Assembly: GCF_044891285.1 (NCBI RefSeq)
Contig: NZ_JAUIYO010000005.1
Location: 1 to 64,000 of the forward strand
From: Pseudobacillus lumedeiriae
GTDB lineage: Bacteria; Bacillota; Bacilli; Bacillales; Domibacillaceae
Direction: 5' to 3'
Length of the DNA stretch: 64,000 nucleotides
The notes below the pieces were generated by a model. It was given only the letters and a program-made list of their open reading frames with translations. It was not told the DNA's origin and searched no databases. Below, piece after piece: positions 54,361 to 63,536 of this stretch. The translations under genes were made by a program, and so were the position numbers. Numbering within the stretch: position 1 is the first letter of the stretch; each line of letters opens with the position of its first letter.

Positions 54361-54864
54361 ATGTATGTAACGATCTCAGACTTTATCAGAGAATGGAATG
54401 GGGAGGCAGCGCTGACTCAAAAGGTTTTGGAAGGTTTAACTGATGATTCATTGAAACAAGAAGTTTACCCAGAAGGGCGTACTTTGGGAAGAATTGTTTG
54501 GCATTTCACAACAAATATTCCAGAATATTTAGCTCATTTCGGGTTGAAAGTAGATAAAGTAGAAAATGCAGAAAATGTCCCTGACTCGGCTAGAGAAATT
54601 GCTGAAACCTTTAAACATATAAGTTCTTCTGCAATCAAAGTCATTGAAGAACAATGGACAGACGAATCTTTGAAGAAAGTGCAGACTGCATTTGGCAGGG
54701 AAGAAACAAATGCTCAAATTTTAATGGGACTAGTCAAGCACATTGTTCATCATCGTGGACAAGTTACCATTCTTATGCGTCAAGCAGGAATAAAACCTTT
54801 TGGGGTTTATGGACCACCAAAAGAAGATTGGATTCACTTAGGCGTGGAAACCCCACCACTTTAA
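54361..54864 (+). CDS. DinB family protein
   Basis: A 167-residue four-helix protein. Metal-binding His residues are visible at RIVWHFT (about 48) and HIVHHRGQ (about 130-137). DinB-like proteins are stress-induced and include thiol-dependent (bacillithiol) transferases. Start ATG follows GGAGG. A terminator follows. Confidence 0.88.
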   Translation: MYVTISDFIREWNGEAALTQKVLEGLTDDSLKQEVYPEGRTLGRIVWHFTTNIPEYLAHFGLKVDKVENAENVPDSAREIAETFKHISSSAIKVIEEQWTDESLKKVQTAFGREETNAQILMGLVKHIVHHRGQVTILMRQAGIKPFGVYGPPKEDWIHLGVETPPL

Positions 54865-54889
54865 CGAACAAGTTTGTTAGTAATAGAAA

Positions 54890-54925
54890 TGGGAAACCCC
54901 ATATCTATTGGGTTTCCCTTAACTT
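54890..54925 (+). terminator. Terminator of the DinB gene
   Basis: GGGAAACCC pairs with GGGTTTCCC, then TTAACTTTT. Confidence 0.85.
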
Positions 54926-55125
54926 TTGACCAATTATCAACATTGTAATTTAACAGAGCCATTTTTATAAATATCAGTTTCATACATTTAAATCGGTTTC
55001 TTTCAATAATTCATCAAGAATGACAAACTGGCTCTTTTTTGTTGTCTCATTTAATTCTAGATCCTCTTGTTCATATTTTTTAGCGAACAGGACTAAACAC
55101 TGTTCGCTAAAAGAAGCTTCTTTAC

Positions 55126-56091
55126 TTATTGTGATTGAATGCTTTTGGACATATTGAATAACCGATTAGCATATTGAAAATACTCTTTTGCTTCCCGCGA
55201 ACTATAGTATGGATCCACATTTGCATAAGGGTGTTCATGGGGCAGCTCGAAATAGTAATAATAATCGCCGGATTGTTTCACAAATACGGACCATGGATTG
55301 TCATAGATTGACTTTTTACTCTTATGTACTTGATCGATTCCCCCAACCCAGAACGAATTATTTAGAAACGTTTGATCATTATAATAAAAGCTTGTGTAAT
55401 AAATGCCGCCTTCTATTGTTGTATTATAAGTTAATTTATCCTTCATATAGTTAGGAAGCGGGAGAATAAAGTTGAATCTTTTATTATAAAAGTTAAAAGT
55501 TTTATAGCGATCGTTTAATGCACGTGCCAAGAATACAGAAAATTGCCCTCTCGTAAGAGTTTTAGATGGCTCGAATTTTCCTTCTGAGTAACCCAGTGTG
55601 ATATTATTATCTGCTAGTGCAGAAACATATGGGTGAGCCCAATGGCTGGAAGGAACATCTGCAAACTTATTTTGGCCGGTAGGTTTCAGCTTAAAGCCAA
55701 TAGCAATCATACGGGCCATAAGCTCACGTGTAATCGGTTGATTCGGATTCAAATAAGTGACTTTTGGGAAAATCCCTTCATCTACGATGGCAGCCGCATA
55801 TTTATAGTTAGCGTTCGATTTTGACAAATCTTTAAACCCAGGATCAGGTCGATTCTTCAGATCAAGTTTTAATGCTTGAGCCATTAAAATCATGGCTTGC
55901 AATCTCGTAACCTGTGCTTGAGGGCGAAACGTTCGATCCGGGAATCCGCTAATCACTTTTTTATCAGTTAAAAAGGTGATTTCATCGACCGCCCAGTGCT
56001 CTCTGGAAACATCTTCAAATGCTGCCGAAGCCACTATTGTACTACTAATAAACAGACAAAAAACTAATAGTCCACTAAGGTATTTCTTCAC
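55126..56091 (-). CDS. S-layer homology (SLH) domain protein
   Basis: A 321-residue secreted protein: signal peptide (KKYLSGLLVFCLFISS..AFA-type cleavage after VASAA), then three SLH repeats (about 25-195; for example HWAVDEITFLTDKKVISGFPD in shortened form HWAVDEITFL) which attach to pyruvylated cell-wall polymers. The C-terminal 125 residues are aromatic-rich and rich in Tyr, with no domain I recognise. Cell-surface location is well supported; its role is not. Confidence 0.88.
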   Translation of the reverse strand: MKKYLSGLLVFCLFISSTIVASAAFEDVSREHWAVDEITFLTDKKVISGFPDRTFRPQAQVTRLQAMILMAQALKLDLKNRPDPGFKDLSKSNANYKYAAAIVDEGIFPKVTYLNPNQPITRELMARMIAIGFKLKPTGQNKFADVPSSHWAHPYVSALADNNITLGYSEGKFEPSKTLTRGQFSVFLARALNDRYKTFNFYNKRFNFILPLPNYMKDKLTYNTTIEGGIYYTSFYYNDQTFLNNSFWVGGIDQVHKSKKSIYDNPWSVFVKQSGDYYYYFELPHEHPYANVDPYYSSREAKEYFQYANRLFNMSKSIQSQ

Positions 56092-56276
56092 ATTATTACT
56101 CCTTTCAGTACTAATGACCTAATACTTTAGATTATAACATCAATAAAAAGTAAATAAAGTTAAATAGTGGGCTCAATCCAGATTATAACCTATCAAAAAA
56201 TACTTTAATGGAAGATTGCCATCCGTATTTCGCTGCTTACATTTCGGAAAAATAGATGAGGTTCTTCTATCGATGT

Positions 56277-57404
56277 TCACTTTATTTCCACTAGGCTTTG
56301 TTGTTTTGCTTTCAATTGCTCAAACAATTTCTCCACTGTCCCAACCCCAACATTTGCATACTTAGCTAGAATGACAAGTTCTTGCGGCAGCTGCCCAACT
56401 GTTTCAATTTGATCTTCATTTAGCTGTCTAATGAGGCTCGGAATGCCTGTGAATTCATTTGCGTTAAGAGATATTTTGGACAATTCCTCTGTCACAATGA
56501 TGTGCTCGGCTTTATAAAAGAAGAATAATTCCCCTGGGCGTTCGAGCATCAGCTGCCTCCGAATTTTCTCTTCTTCAGTGAATAATTTTAATTCTTCAAA
56601 GAAGGTTTCATCGTTCTTTTCGTTATAGCGTTTCACATGTTCATGTAGTCCTTCGAAATTGTTCGGCAATTCACTCATGATGCGCGCTTGCTGCTCGGCG
56701 CCTAGTCTAATAAGAAAGGTTTCAGACTTAGCAAAACGCTGGGGCAATAAGAAGGCATCACGCAGGAAATACGGAACTTCCAATGTTTGACCTTTGTATA
56801 TAATGGTCCGAATCGTTGTGAAGCCTGGTCGTTCTAGTTCCGGCAGCGCTGGCACGGCAGGCTCCCCTGTTTTTTTCGTCTTCGGTTCTTGTTTCAGCTT
56901 TTGCATAGATGACATGAGCAGCTTCTCTAAAGATTTGAGCCGTTCTTCAAGTTCAGTAATATCATACGATTGTTCCGTCTGAGGCGATGGATCTTGATAA
57001 ATCGGAACTGTAAATTCTACAGGTCCGTACACTTCGACGTACCATTTAACAATTTTATACACCGCTTCCCATGACAGCAGTGCTTCAGAATAGCGAAACA
57101 TTCGGGAATCATGCGCCGCTTGGTTGCCAACTTGCCGGACATGATGAAGCGCACCACGAATGTCGGGTGTCAAATAACCATTCTCATTGAGTAAATCAAT
57201 TCGTTCTTTCAAATTTGTCCATTGATCATCTGGTAACTTCTCTGCTTGAATCACCTGCTGCAAGATGTTCTCAACAAATATTCTTGCATGCGTCAGCATC
57301 GTACGCGGACCTGTAAAAATACTATTTTCAAGCTCACGCGCCACAAAAGCGAGCTCTTTTGAAATAGGTTCAAGAAACTGATAAAAATAAGATGGCTTAT
57401 CCAT
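56277..57404 (-). CDS. DUF4145-type protein
   Basis: A 375-residue protein. The N-terminal region (about 15-135) has the RMxNxAAHD-like motif ALHHVRQVGNQAAHD of DUF4145, a domain found fused to restriction or helicase modules. The rest is predicted helical with a coiled-coil stretch (about 145-175). It ends in a KLFEQLKAKQQ helix resembling a helix-hairpin-helix tail (ILAKYANVGVGTVEKLF). Next to a decayed DUF2075 gene; a defence role is possible but unproven. Confidence 0.7.
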   Translation of the reverse strand: MDKPSYFYQFLEPISKELAFVARELENSIFTGPRTMLTHARIFVENILQQVIQAEKLPDDQWTNLKERIDLLNENGYLTPDIRGALHHVRQVGNQAAHDSRMFRYSEALLSWEAVYKIVKWYVEVYGPVEFTVPIYQDPSPQTEQSYDITELEERLKSLEKLLMSSMQKLKQEPKTKKTGEPAVPALPELERPGFTTIRTIIYKGQTLEVPYFLRDAFLLPQRFAKSETFLIRLGAEQQARIMSELPNNFEGLHEHVKRYNEKNDETFFEELKLFTEEEKIRRQLMLERPGELFFFYKAEHIIVTEELSKISLNANEFTGIPSLIRQLNEDQIETVGQLPQELVILAKYANVGVGTVEKLFEQLKAKQQSLVEIK

Positions 57405-57461
57405 ATAATCTCCCCCCAGATCATTTGCCTACATTCTATTTTAAATCACTAGATAATACAA

Positions 57462-57499
57462 CAAGCGTAGTAACCCCATATCATTGGACTTACTACGCT
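57462..57499. terminator. Hairpin between the DUF2075 remnant and DUF4145 genes
   Basis: AAGCGTAGTAA pairs perfectly with TTACTACGCTT across 16 bases. Confidence 0.6.
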
Positions 57500-57505
57500 T
57501 TGATG

Positions 57506-58343
57506 TTATTCTATATGATCTTTTGGTTTTATAACTACAGCACTAACCCCATTGCTCTTATGTTTCATGAATTTATAGATTAGATGAAGGTATAAGGCAT
57601 CTTCCTTTTCCATGAGGAACGCATAGTGGTGTTCCAAATAATAGATCCGTTGCAATGTCATAATCCATTTTAAAGAATCCTGTAGTGACTTCGACGGACG
57701 AATTCGCCCATTTTCGATTTTATAAAGATTTTCTTTATTATCTCCCTCTTTAATATAACGTTTAATAAAATCGCGCAGCTTCTTTGCCTGTCCTTTAACA
57801 AAAACCGGCGCTTTTTCAATGTAATATTGGTATACCGAGTCCGTCAGCGGATCTTGCTCACCTTGGTGGATATAATTATGCAAATAAGCGCAAGGATGTA
57901 ATGTCATTTCCTGACTCTGAGCATTTTCATTGTAATCTTCTATTAATGAAGCATACGACCACGCCTGGTAAGAAGGATGAGTCGTTTCAACGATCCCTTT
58001 ATTCATAGCAGTTTTGACGATTGCTTCTTTCCCCTTAACAGCCTCTACAGCGCCCCATTGCTTTAACGACCCAGTTTTGTCCCTCATCTTCCCCCGAGAT
58101 CAGGAAATCCACTCTCTTAGATGTGTGCGGGATTTTAAACTCAATCGCCACCCCGGCATCGTTCGGAATTTCATGATCACCTAACACACGATACATGTAT
58201 TGCATAGAATTATCCCAAGCCCGGATTTCCCGCTCATTAATCCGACCTATTTTCTCATTATAGTTTTTGCATATATTATTAACGAGCTCATCATGAAACA
58301 CATCCTCTAGAAACTCCGTCTTTGTAGCTTCATATACAATCAT
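57506..58343 (-). pseudogene. Truncated, frameshifted DUF2075-type helicase gene
   Basis: Two overlapping frames encode consecutive parts of one protein. The first (58343 down to about 58040) starts MIVYEATKTEFLEDVFHDEL and runs to GQNWVV, then shifts. The second resumes at LKQWGAVEAVKGKEAIVKTA. From memory the family reads NWVVIIELKQWG, so about 10 bases seem to be lost near 58060. The N-terminal nuclease-like region is kept to RIRPSKSLQDSLKW, then the helicase/ATPase part is missing and an unrelated 45-residue end (YYLEHHYAFLMEKED..) follows. It is a remnant, probably of a defence or DNA-repair gene. Confidence 0.8.
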
Positions 58344-58541
58344 ACGCCCCCTCCCTTTATCGTATATCGTTACTTTTTATACAAATCATCCATAACGACT
58401 TATTTCCCGGGTACTATTTTATCATCAAACCAGATATTTGAAGAAATGACCTTTTAGATCTTGCGAGTTTCTCTTGTTTATGTGATTTATCCGGTCGAAC
58501 AAAATAAGCAAAGCCGCTGAAAGAAACTCCTATTAAGCACA

Positions 58542-58580
58542 AAAAAACCGTAAACCCTTATATATCAAGGTTTTACGGCT
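58542..58580 (-). terminator. Terminator of tRNA-Val
   Basis: AGCCGTAAAACC pairs with GGGTTTACGGTT and the minus strand runs into TTTTTTT. Confidence 0.85.
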
Positions 58581-58590
58581 TTAATAAGTA

Positions 58591-58663
58591 TGATTCCGAC
58601 TGGGTTCGAACCAGCGACCTCTACCCTGTCAAGGTAGCGCTCTCCCAGCTGAGCTACGGAATC
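58591..58663 (-). tRNA. tRNA-Val (GAC)
   Basis: 73 bases on the minus strand, starting GATTCCGTAGCTCAGC. Acceptor GATTCCG pairs with CGGAATC, the anticodon stem is CTACC/GGTAG with loop TTGACAG (anticodon GAC), and GGTTCGAAC is the T loop. The 3' CCA is not encoded. It is a solitary tRNA gene between a pseudogene and the yjcH gene. Confidence 0.97.
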
Positions 58664-59092
58664 GTTCAACTGACAACTCTTATTTTATGAAATATATAGT
58701 CGGTTGTCAACGGTTTTTTTAGAAAAGTTTTCTTTAAAGGGTTTTATTTTTCTGCTTCATCAAATACTGATATTTTATTACAAACAACTACCAGCATTTT
58801 TGCTTCTAGATACGTATGGTTTATCCATCCCTCACTTTGGGTAAAGGTATTTAGCCAGCGTCACACCTTTTCATCAATCAGCCACTTTTTTTATTTCATT
58901 CGATGAAAACATGCATAATTTGATGCTTTTGTTCATACAATGTACATTATCCGCCATACATAAGAAGCTGCAGAGGACGGCTAAAGGATGACAAGTTCCT
59001 GCGGCTTTTTTGCAGTGCTTCCTTCCTTACCATCCGGCTCATTTGTGCTAAAATCAAAGATGGATGACTACATATTGGTTTGGAGGATCGCT
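58664..59092. other. Intergenic region before yjcH
   Basis: AT-rich with no gene. It ends with a terminator-like hairpin at 58966-59012. Confidence 0.6.
58966..59012 (+). terminator. Terminator-like hairpin in the yjcH leader
   Basis: AGCTGCAGAGGAC pairs imperfectly with GTTCCTGCGGCT and is followed by TTTTTTG. No gene precedes it on the plus strand, so it could be an attenuator or end of a small RNA. Confidence 0.5.
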
Positions 59093-59818
59093 ATGATGAC
59101 AAAACGCGGCACGATTCATGATGAAAAAATTTACTCAAAGGAGCTCAATGAAGAGGTTGAGCTGCTCGTCTATCTTCCAGCGAATTTTTCTCCGTTATAT
59201 AAATATTCGCTGTTAATTGCCCAGGATGGGAAAGACTATTTCCAGATGGGACGCATTCCGCGTATAGCGGATGAACTGTTAGAGGAAGAGCAGATTGAAA
59301 ATGTGATCATTGTCGGTGTGCCTTATCGCAATGTACAAGACCGGTGGGACAAATATCATCCGGATGGGTCAAAACAAGAAGCGTACATTCGCTTTTTAGC
59401 ACATGAGCTTGTTCCGTTTCTAGATGAAAAGTATCCGGGTTATCACGTTGGCTACGGACGAGCGCTCGCTGGCGACTCGCTGGCAGCAACGGTTTCTTTA
59501 ATGGCTGCTCTTCATTATCCACATACGTTCGGAAAAGTGATCATGCATTCTCCCCATGTCGATCATAAAGTTCTGCAGGCGGTAAATGAAGCAAAAGACT
59601 TTAAACATTTAAGTTTGTACCACGTCATTGGCCTGGAAGAAACGAACGTGACGAGAATGAATGGAGAGACAGATGATTTCTTGTCACCGAACCGGGAGCT
59701 TCATCGCCTCTTCTCCGAGAAAGGCTTCGATTGCTTTTATGATGAGTTTCAAGGAGGGCATTCGTGGAAGTTTTGGCAGCCGGATTTAAAGCGGGCACTG
59801 CTGACTATGTTTGAATAA
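59093..59818 (+). CDS. yjcH: Esterase family protein (YjcH-like)
   Basis: A 241-residue alpha/beta hydrolase of the Fes/esterase-D type. The nucleophile is in LAGDSLAAT and the catalytic His in FQGGHSWKFWQ; LLIAQDGKDYF is typical of this family. The start ATG at 59093 follows GGAGG; the longer frame back to 58988 would run through the hairpin. Starts a rightward series yjcH-yjcG-yjcF, the same three genes as in B. subtilis. Confidence 0.88.
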   Translation: MMTKRGTIHDEKIYSKELNEEVELLVYLPANFSPLYKYSLLIAQDGKDYFQMGRIPRIADELLEEEQIENVIIVGVPYRNVQDRWDKYHPDGSKQEAYIRFLAHELVPFLDEKYPGYHVGYGRALAGDSLAATVSLMAALHYPHTFGKVIMHSPHVDHKVLQAVNEAKDFKHLSLYHVIGLEETNVTRMNGETDDFLSPNRELHRLFSEKGFDCFYDEFQGGHSWKFWQPDLKRALLTMFE

Positions 59819-59905
59819 GTCGCTTTCCTTTAGAAAATTTAGAAGATTTGTTATAATAGTAAAATGAAGCATAATTAACTTTTATTTTATAAGGAGTGGA
59901 AATGC

Positions 59906-60415
59906 ATGAAATTAGGTATCGTTATTTTTCCAGCAAAAAAACTTCAGGATTTAGCTAACTCATACAGAAAGCGGTACGATCCCCATTATTCACTTGTTCC
60001 ACCTCATATTACGTTAAAAAGTGCATTTGATGCTAATGAAAGTGATCTAAAAAGTCTAACTGGCCAATTATCAGAAATCGCTAAGAAGCACCAACCCTTT
60101 GCTTTTCATCTAAGCAAAGTAAAGTCGTTCCATCCGTTAAACAATACTATTTATTTTAAAGTAGATCCGAATGAAGCCATTACTACTTTAAATGAAGAGC
60201 TGGAAGGCTCACTCGGAAATCAATCACAGCATGCTTTTGTTCCTCATTTAACGATTGGACAAGACTTATCTAACTTAGAGCATGATGATGTGTATAACTC
60301 TTTGCAAATGCTCTCCATTGACCATGATGAAACCGTGGATCGCTTCCATTTGCTTTATCAATTAGAGAATGGTTCATGGACTGTGTACGAAACATTCATA
60401 CTTGGAAAGGGTTAA
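59906..60415 (+). CDS. yjcG: 2'-5' RNA ligase-like phosphoesterase (YjcG-like)
   Basis: A 169-residue member of the 2H phosphoesterase family. Two HxT motifs are seen: PPHITLK (about 42) and VPHLTIG (about 120). It probably hydrolyses or ligates 2',5' bonds in RNA-like substrates. AAGGAGTGG precedes the start. Confidence 0.92.
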   Translation: MKLGIVIFPAKKLQDLANSYRKRYDPHYSLVPPHITLKSAFDANESDLKSLTGQLSEIAKKHQPFAFHLSKVKSFHPLNNTIYFKVDPNEAITTLNEELEGSLGNQSQHAFVPHLTIGQDLSNLEHDDVYNSLQMLSIDHDETVDRFHLLYQLENGSWTVYETFILGKG

Positions 60416-60422
60416 TACATCT

Positions 60423-60845
60423 GTGAAAGTCATTACTGTAAATAACAACCAAGAGCGTGAGGATGCATACGACATCCGCAAAAGAGTATTTGTCGGAGAA
60501 CAAGGTGTCCCACTCGAAATAGAAATTGATGAACATGAAGAAGCTGCGGCTCATTTCGTTTTATATGATAACGAAAAACCGTGCGGTGCCGGTCGTTTCC
60601 GTATCAAGGACGGCCTTGGCAAAGCAGAACGCATTTGCGTTCTGCCTACTTACCGCGGCAAAGGTGCCGGCCGCCTCATTATGGAGGCTGTCGAAGCGCA
60701 TGCCAAGGAGCGGGATATTCCTGCCCTCAAACTTGATGCACAGGTTCATGCCATTCCGTTCTACGAGCGACTTGGCTATGAAGTGATTTCAGATGAATTT
60801 ATAGATGCCGGCATACCTCATAAAACAATGAAAAAAACGTTTTAA
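60423..60845 (+). CDS. yjcF: GNAT acetyltransferase (YjcF-like)
   Basis: A 140-residue GNAT protein. The acetyl-CoA-binding loop is VLPTYRGKGAGRLIM, and FVGEQGVPLEIEIDEHEEAAAH is characteristic of the YjcF group. Start is the GTG at 60423; the upstream reading frame overlaps yjcG. Substrate unknown. Followed by a terminator. Confidence 0.88.
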   Translation: MKVITVNNNQEREDAYDIRKRVFVGEQGVPLEIEIDEHEEAAAHFVLYDNEKPCGAGRFRIKDGLGKAERICVLPTYRGKGAGRLIMEAVEAHAKERDIPALKLDAQVHAIPFYERLGYEVISDEFIDAGIPHKTMKKTF

Positions 60846-60860
60846 ATACATGCCAAGAGA

Positions 60861-60960
60861 AGGCTGTCTCAAAGCGAAAGTGTCAAATCCTACATCAATC
60901 ATACATTGTCTATCATGTATGTAGAGTGAGATCAGACCTTGCGAGACAGCCCTTTTCCTT
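60861..60960 (+). terminator. Terminator of the yjcH-yjcG-yjcF group
   Basis: GGCTGTCTC pairs with GAGACAGCC across a large branched loop, then CTTTTCCTTT. Confidence 0.7.
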
Positions 60961-60996
60961 TATCCCTCTGTTCTTTAGACTGTGTATGTTACTCCA

Positions 60997-61260
60997 TTAC
61001 ACGGTCTTATTAATATGAACTCCCTTGCCGCTGATCTTTGCAAGATGCACTTGAAAAGCCTCATGCTCTTTTTTCTTTGAAAGACGGGCCCCTGTGCGGT
61101 GATCAGAGGCTGTGTATGGATCGGGATAACCATCGTTAGCCTTCTTAAAAGAAATCCTTTCTACAGAACCGATCAATGAATACCTGTTGCCCGCGCTATT
61201 CACTATTCGTTCTTGATACTGACTATATTGATAGTGTGTGATTGGTAAGATATAGCCCAT
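60997..61260 (-). CDS. Conserved hypothetical small protein
   Basis: An 87-residue protein rich in Tyr, Gln and Lys, starting MGYILPITHYQYSQYQERI. No domain recognised. A strong ribosome binding site (GGGAGAAGGAAG) precedes the ATG. It sits in the spoVIF neighbourhood and is probably a sporulation gene. Confidence 0.65.
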   Translation of the reverse strand: MGYILPITHYQYSQYQERIVNSAGNRYSLIGSVERISFKKANDGYPDPYTASDHRTGARLSKKKEHEAFQVHLAKISGKGVHINKTV

Positions 61261-61350
61261 CTTCCTTCTCCCCTCTCCCTACAAACATTCCCCCTTTTTT
61301 CTTTACCCCTTTTCTAAAAAACAAAACATATTTTTCTGAAAATTCTAATT

Positions 61351-61608
61351 TTATTCTCTTTTATTTAACATATCCGTAATCGTTTGCATATCTAGTTTGC
61401 GGCCGTCTTTCACAATGGACTGAACAATTTGATCTTCCAGCTGCTGTGGAACTGATTTGTTGGCCAGCGCCGATACACGCTTAATAACATCCCTAACTGT
61501 CCGTTCGTCTTTAAAGTTCGCATTTTGTAAAGAGTTCGCTAACTCGATTACATCTTTCATTCGCACACCCGTTTTTTGTTCAATGTTTTTGAAAAATCCG
61601 TTTTCCAC
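61351..61608 (-). CDS. spoVIF: Sporulation-specific transcription factor SpoVIF
   Basis: An 85-residue protein matching SpoVIF (YjcC) in size and sequence (FFKNIEQKTGVRMKDVIELA). SpoVIF helps GerE activate late mother-cell genes in B. subtilis. A GTG start is used, 10 bases after AAGGGGG. In B. subtilis it lies in the same yjc region as yjcF/G/H and the cot genes, which supports the call. Confidence 0.85.
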   Translation of the reverse strand: MENGFFKNIEQKTGVRMKDVIELANSLQNANFKDERTVRDVIKRVSALANKSVPQQLEDQIVQSIVKDGRKLDMQTITDMLNKRE

Positions 61609-61754
61609 CTTTGTTCATCCCCCTTCTTCTCCTTTTCATCTTATGCTTCATTCATTAAAACGTTCACTTCCCGAACAAAAATGGAGACGATTCTCAGCCA
61701 AAAGATACGTGGAAGCAGAATAATGTACAAAGCACTTTATTACAAAACAAAAAA

Positions 61755-61795
61755 ACCGGCTGAAGCGAGGCTTAAAACAGCCCCGTTCAGTCGGT
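61755..61795 (-). terminator. Terminator of the yjcZ gene
   Basis: ACCGGCTGAAGCG pairs with CGTTCAGTCGGT on the complementary arm and ends in TTTTTTTG on the minus strand. Confidence 0.75.
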
Positions 61796-61806
61796 CTCAC
61801 CTGTTA

Positions 61807-61947
61807 TTAGCAGTAGAAGCTTGCTCCGACGATAATTAACAAGATGAAAAGCACAACGATCAATGTAAAAGTAGATGTTCCACGATAGCCGCAGCCGCCA
61901 TATCCGCCGCCGTATCCACCGCCGTATCCGCAGTAACCAAAGCCCAT
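61807..61947 (-). CDS. YjcZ family sporulation protein
   Basis: A 46-residue peptide: Gly/Tyr-rich N-terminus (MGFGYCGYGGGYGGGYGGC) and one C-terminal membrane helix (TLIVVLFILLIIVGASF). The ATG at 61947 follows GAGGTGA; the longer frame is not supported. The YjcZ family is known only from spore formers. Confidence 0.85.
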   Translation of the reverse strand: MGFGYCGYGGGYGGGYGGCGYRGTSTFTLIVVLFILLIIVGASFYC

Positions 61948-62026
61948 TTGTATCACCTCGCTTTTTCTTAGTACACTGTTACTATATGAGAAAAACGAAG
62001 ATTGGTTTGGGCAAAACTCACGGATA

Positions 62027-62383
62027 TCATCCTTTTGGTTTGAAGACTGCCGCACCGATAAATCCAAAAATGATGGCAGCGGAGATACCGGAGCTCGTTA
62101 CTTCAAACATACCAGTCAGCACGCCGACAATGCCATGCTTGTCCGCTTCCTGCATAGCACCTGCAACGAGTGAATTTCCAAAGCTTGTAATTGGAATGGT
62201 CGCTCCTGCTCCAGCGAAATCAATTAACGGTTCATACAAATCAAATCCAGCAAGAATGGCTCCTGCAACGACCATTGCACTCAGTGTATGTCCGGGGGTC
62301 AGTTTCCCAACATCCATAAGCAACTGGCCGATCACACAGATAAGTCCACCAATCACAAAAGCCCAAAAAAACATTGCCAGCAT
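62027..62383 (-). CDS. spoVAE: SpoVAE (SpoVAEb) spore membrane protein
   Basis: A 118-residue membrane protein with three to four helices. AMFFWAFVIGGLICVIGQLL and FAGAGATIPITSFGNSLVAGA are family markers. Part of the SpoVA channel that moves dipicolinate across the inner spore membrane. It follows spoVAC but the usual spoVAD gene between them is missing. Confidence 0.9.
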   Translation of the reverse strand: MLAMFFWAFVIGGLICVIGQLLMDVGKLTPGHTLSAMVVAGAILAGFDLYEPLIDFAGAGATIPITSFGNSLVAGAMQEADKHGIVGVLTGMFEVTSSGISAAIIFGFIGAAVFKPKG

Positions 62384-62497
62384 TGATTACCACTCCCTTC
62401 CTATTAATTATCACCAAGAAGAATGTTCCTGCCTCTTTAAAACGCTTCATGCAGGAGAGTTCTCTGCATTTTACAAGTGAAGTAAAGCGTTAGAGGG

Positions 62498-62974
62498 TTA
62501 TAATCCTCCCCATTGAATAAGGATGGTTTTAATTAGCGCTACGACAAAAGCCGAAAATACACCGAACAAAATAACGGAGCCCGCCAGCTTAAACATATTC
62601 CCGCCAACCCCAAGAACAAACCCTTCCGTACGGTGTTCGATTGCTGCTGAAATCACTGCATTTCCAAACCCCGACACAGGTACAGCGCTTCCTGCTCCGG
62701 CATACTGTCCTAAGTGATCATACACTCCAAATCCCGTCAACAGCATCGAAAGAAAGACGATGGTCGCCACTGTCGGGTTGCCGGCTGTCTGTTCGGTAAA
62801 GTCAAAAAAGTAAATGAAGAAATAAGTAATTGCCTGACCAACTGTGCAAATCAATCCGCCCACGAAAAAAGCACGCACACAATTTTTAAGAAGCGGCCGC
62901 TTTAATTCATGTTTTTGATTCAGCTTGTCATATTGTTGCTGGGTAGGTGTCTTTTTTTCATTGTTGTTAGCCAT
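62498..62974 (-). CDS. spoVAC: SpoVAC spore membrane protein
   Basis: A 158-residue protein with about four helices; FVGGLICTVGQAITYFFI and YAGAGSAVPVSGFGNAVISA are typical of SpoVAC, a mechanosensitive channel subunit for dipicolinic acid. Upstream is a YhcN-like lipoprotein gene, downstream spoVAE after 114 bases. ATG follows AAGGAGAAG. Confidence 0.92.
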   Translation of the reverse strand: MANNNEKKTPTQQQYDKLNQKHELKRPLLKNCVRAFFVGGLICTVGQAITYFFIYFFDFTEQTAGNPTVATIVFLSMLLTGFGVYDHLGQYAGAGSAVPVSGFGNAVISAAIEHRTEGFVLGVGGNMFKLAGSVILFGVFSAFVVALIKTILIQWGGL

Positions 62975-62986
62975 CAGCCTTCTCCT

Positions 62987-63439
62987 TTACGTTCGTTCTC
63001 TTTTCAGACTAATAATTTCATGGAGCCGCTTGTCTGCTTCTTTTTCATTTATTTTTCCGGCATCTATGTCTTCTCGCAGCCTGATCGCTTCAAGAAAAAT
63101 TTTATAATCGCTCGATACGACAAACTTTTCCTTTCCATATTGTTCTTCAAGGTGTGTTTTTAGTGCCTTTTCAATTTTTTTCATGCGAAACCGTTCAAGA
63201 TGTTTCACTTTATAAGCGACAAGTATATGATGGCTACCTTTAACAATCGCTGCATCGTATATTTCATCAATGCTCTCTACGTCTTTGCGAATATCTTCCA
63301 CGGAAGGCCCTTTATGTTCGAGCTGAATCGGTTCTGGATTCGTCGTTTTAATTAAAGCGAGCCGGCTGTCTTCCTTCTCCTCTTGAGGGCTGCACCCTGC
63401 AAGGACGATGGCCGCAAGCACATAAATGACCGCTTTCAT
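62987..63439 (-). CDS. YhcN/YlaJ family sporulation lipoprotein
   Basis: A 150-residue lipoprotein: signal sequence with lipobox LAGC (about residues 13-16, from IYVLAAIVLAGCS), then a YhcN/YlaJ domain (SIDEIYDAAIVKGSHHILVAY). Such proteins are in the inner spore membrane and are often encoded ahead of spoVAC. Spacing to spoVAC is 12 bases. Confidence 0.85.
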   Translation of the reverse strand: MKAVIYVLAAIVLAGCSPQEEKEDSRLALIKTTNPEPIQLEHKGPSVEDIRKDVESIDEIYDAAIVKGSHHILVAYKVKHLERFRMKKIEKALKTHLEEQYGKEKFVVSSDYKIFLEAIRLREDIDAGKINEKEADKRLHEIISLKRERT

Positions 63440-63508
63440 TTTCTTCCTCCATTCTTCTAGCGTTTATTACTTAGTTTTTTCCGTTTTCCTATTTTTATTT
63501 ATCCAAAA

Positions 63509-63536
63509 GAAAAAATCGCCTTTATTCAGACGATTT
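63509..63536 (-). terminator. Terminator overlapping the end of the small Gln-rich gene
   Basis: AAATCG pairs with CGATTT; the minus strand then reads TTTTTTCTTTT. Confidence 0.6.
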
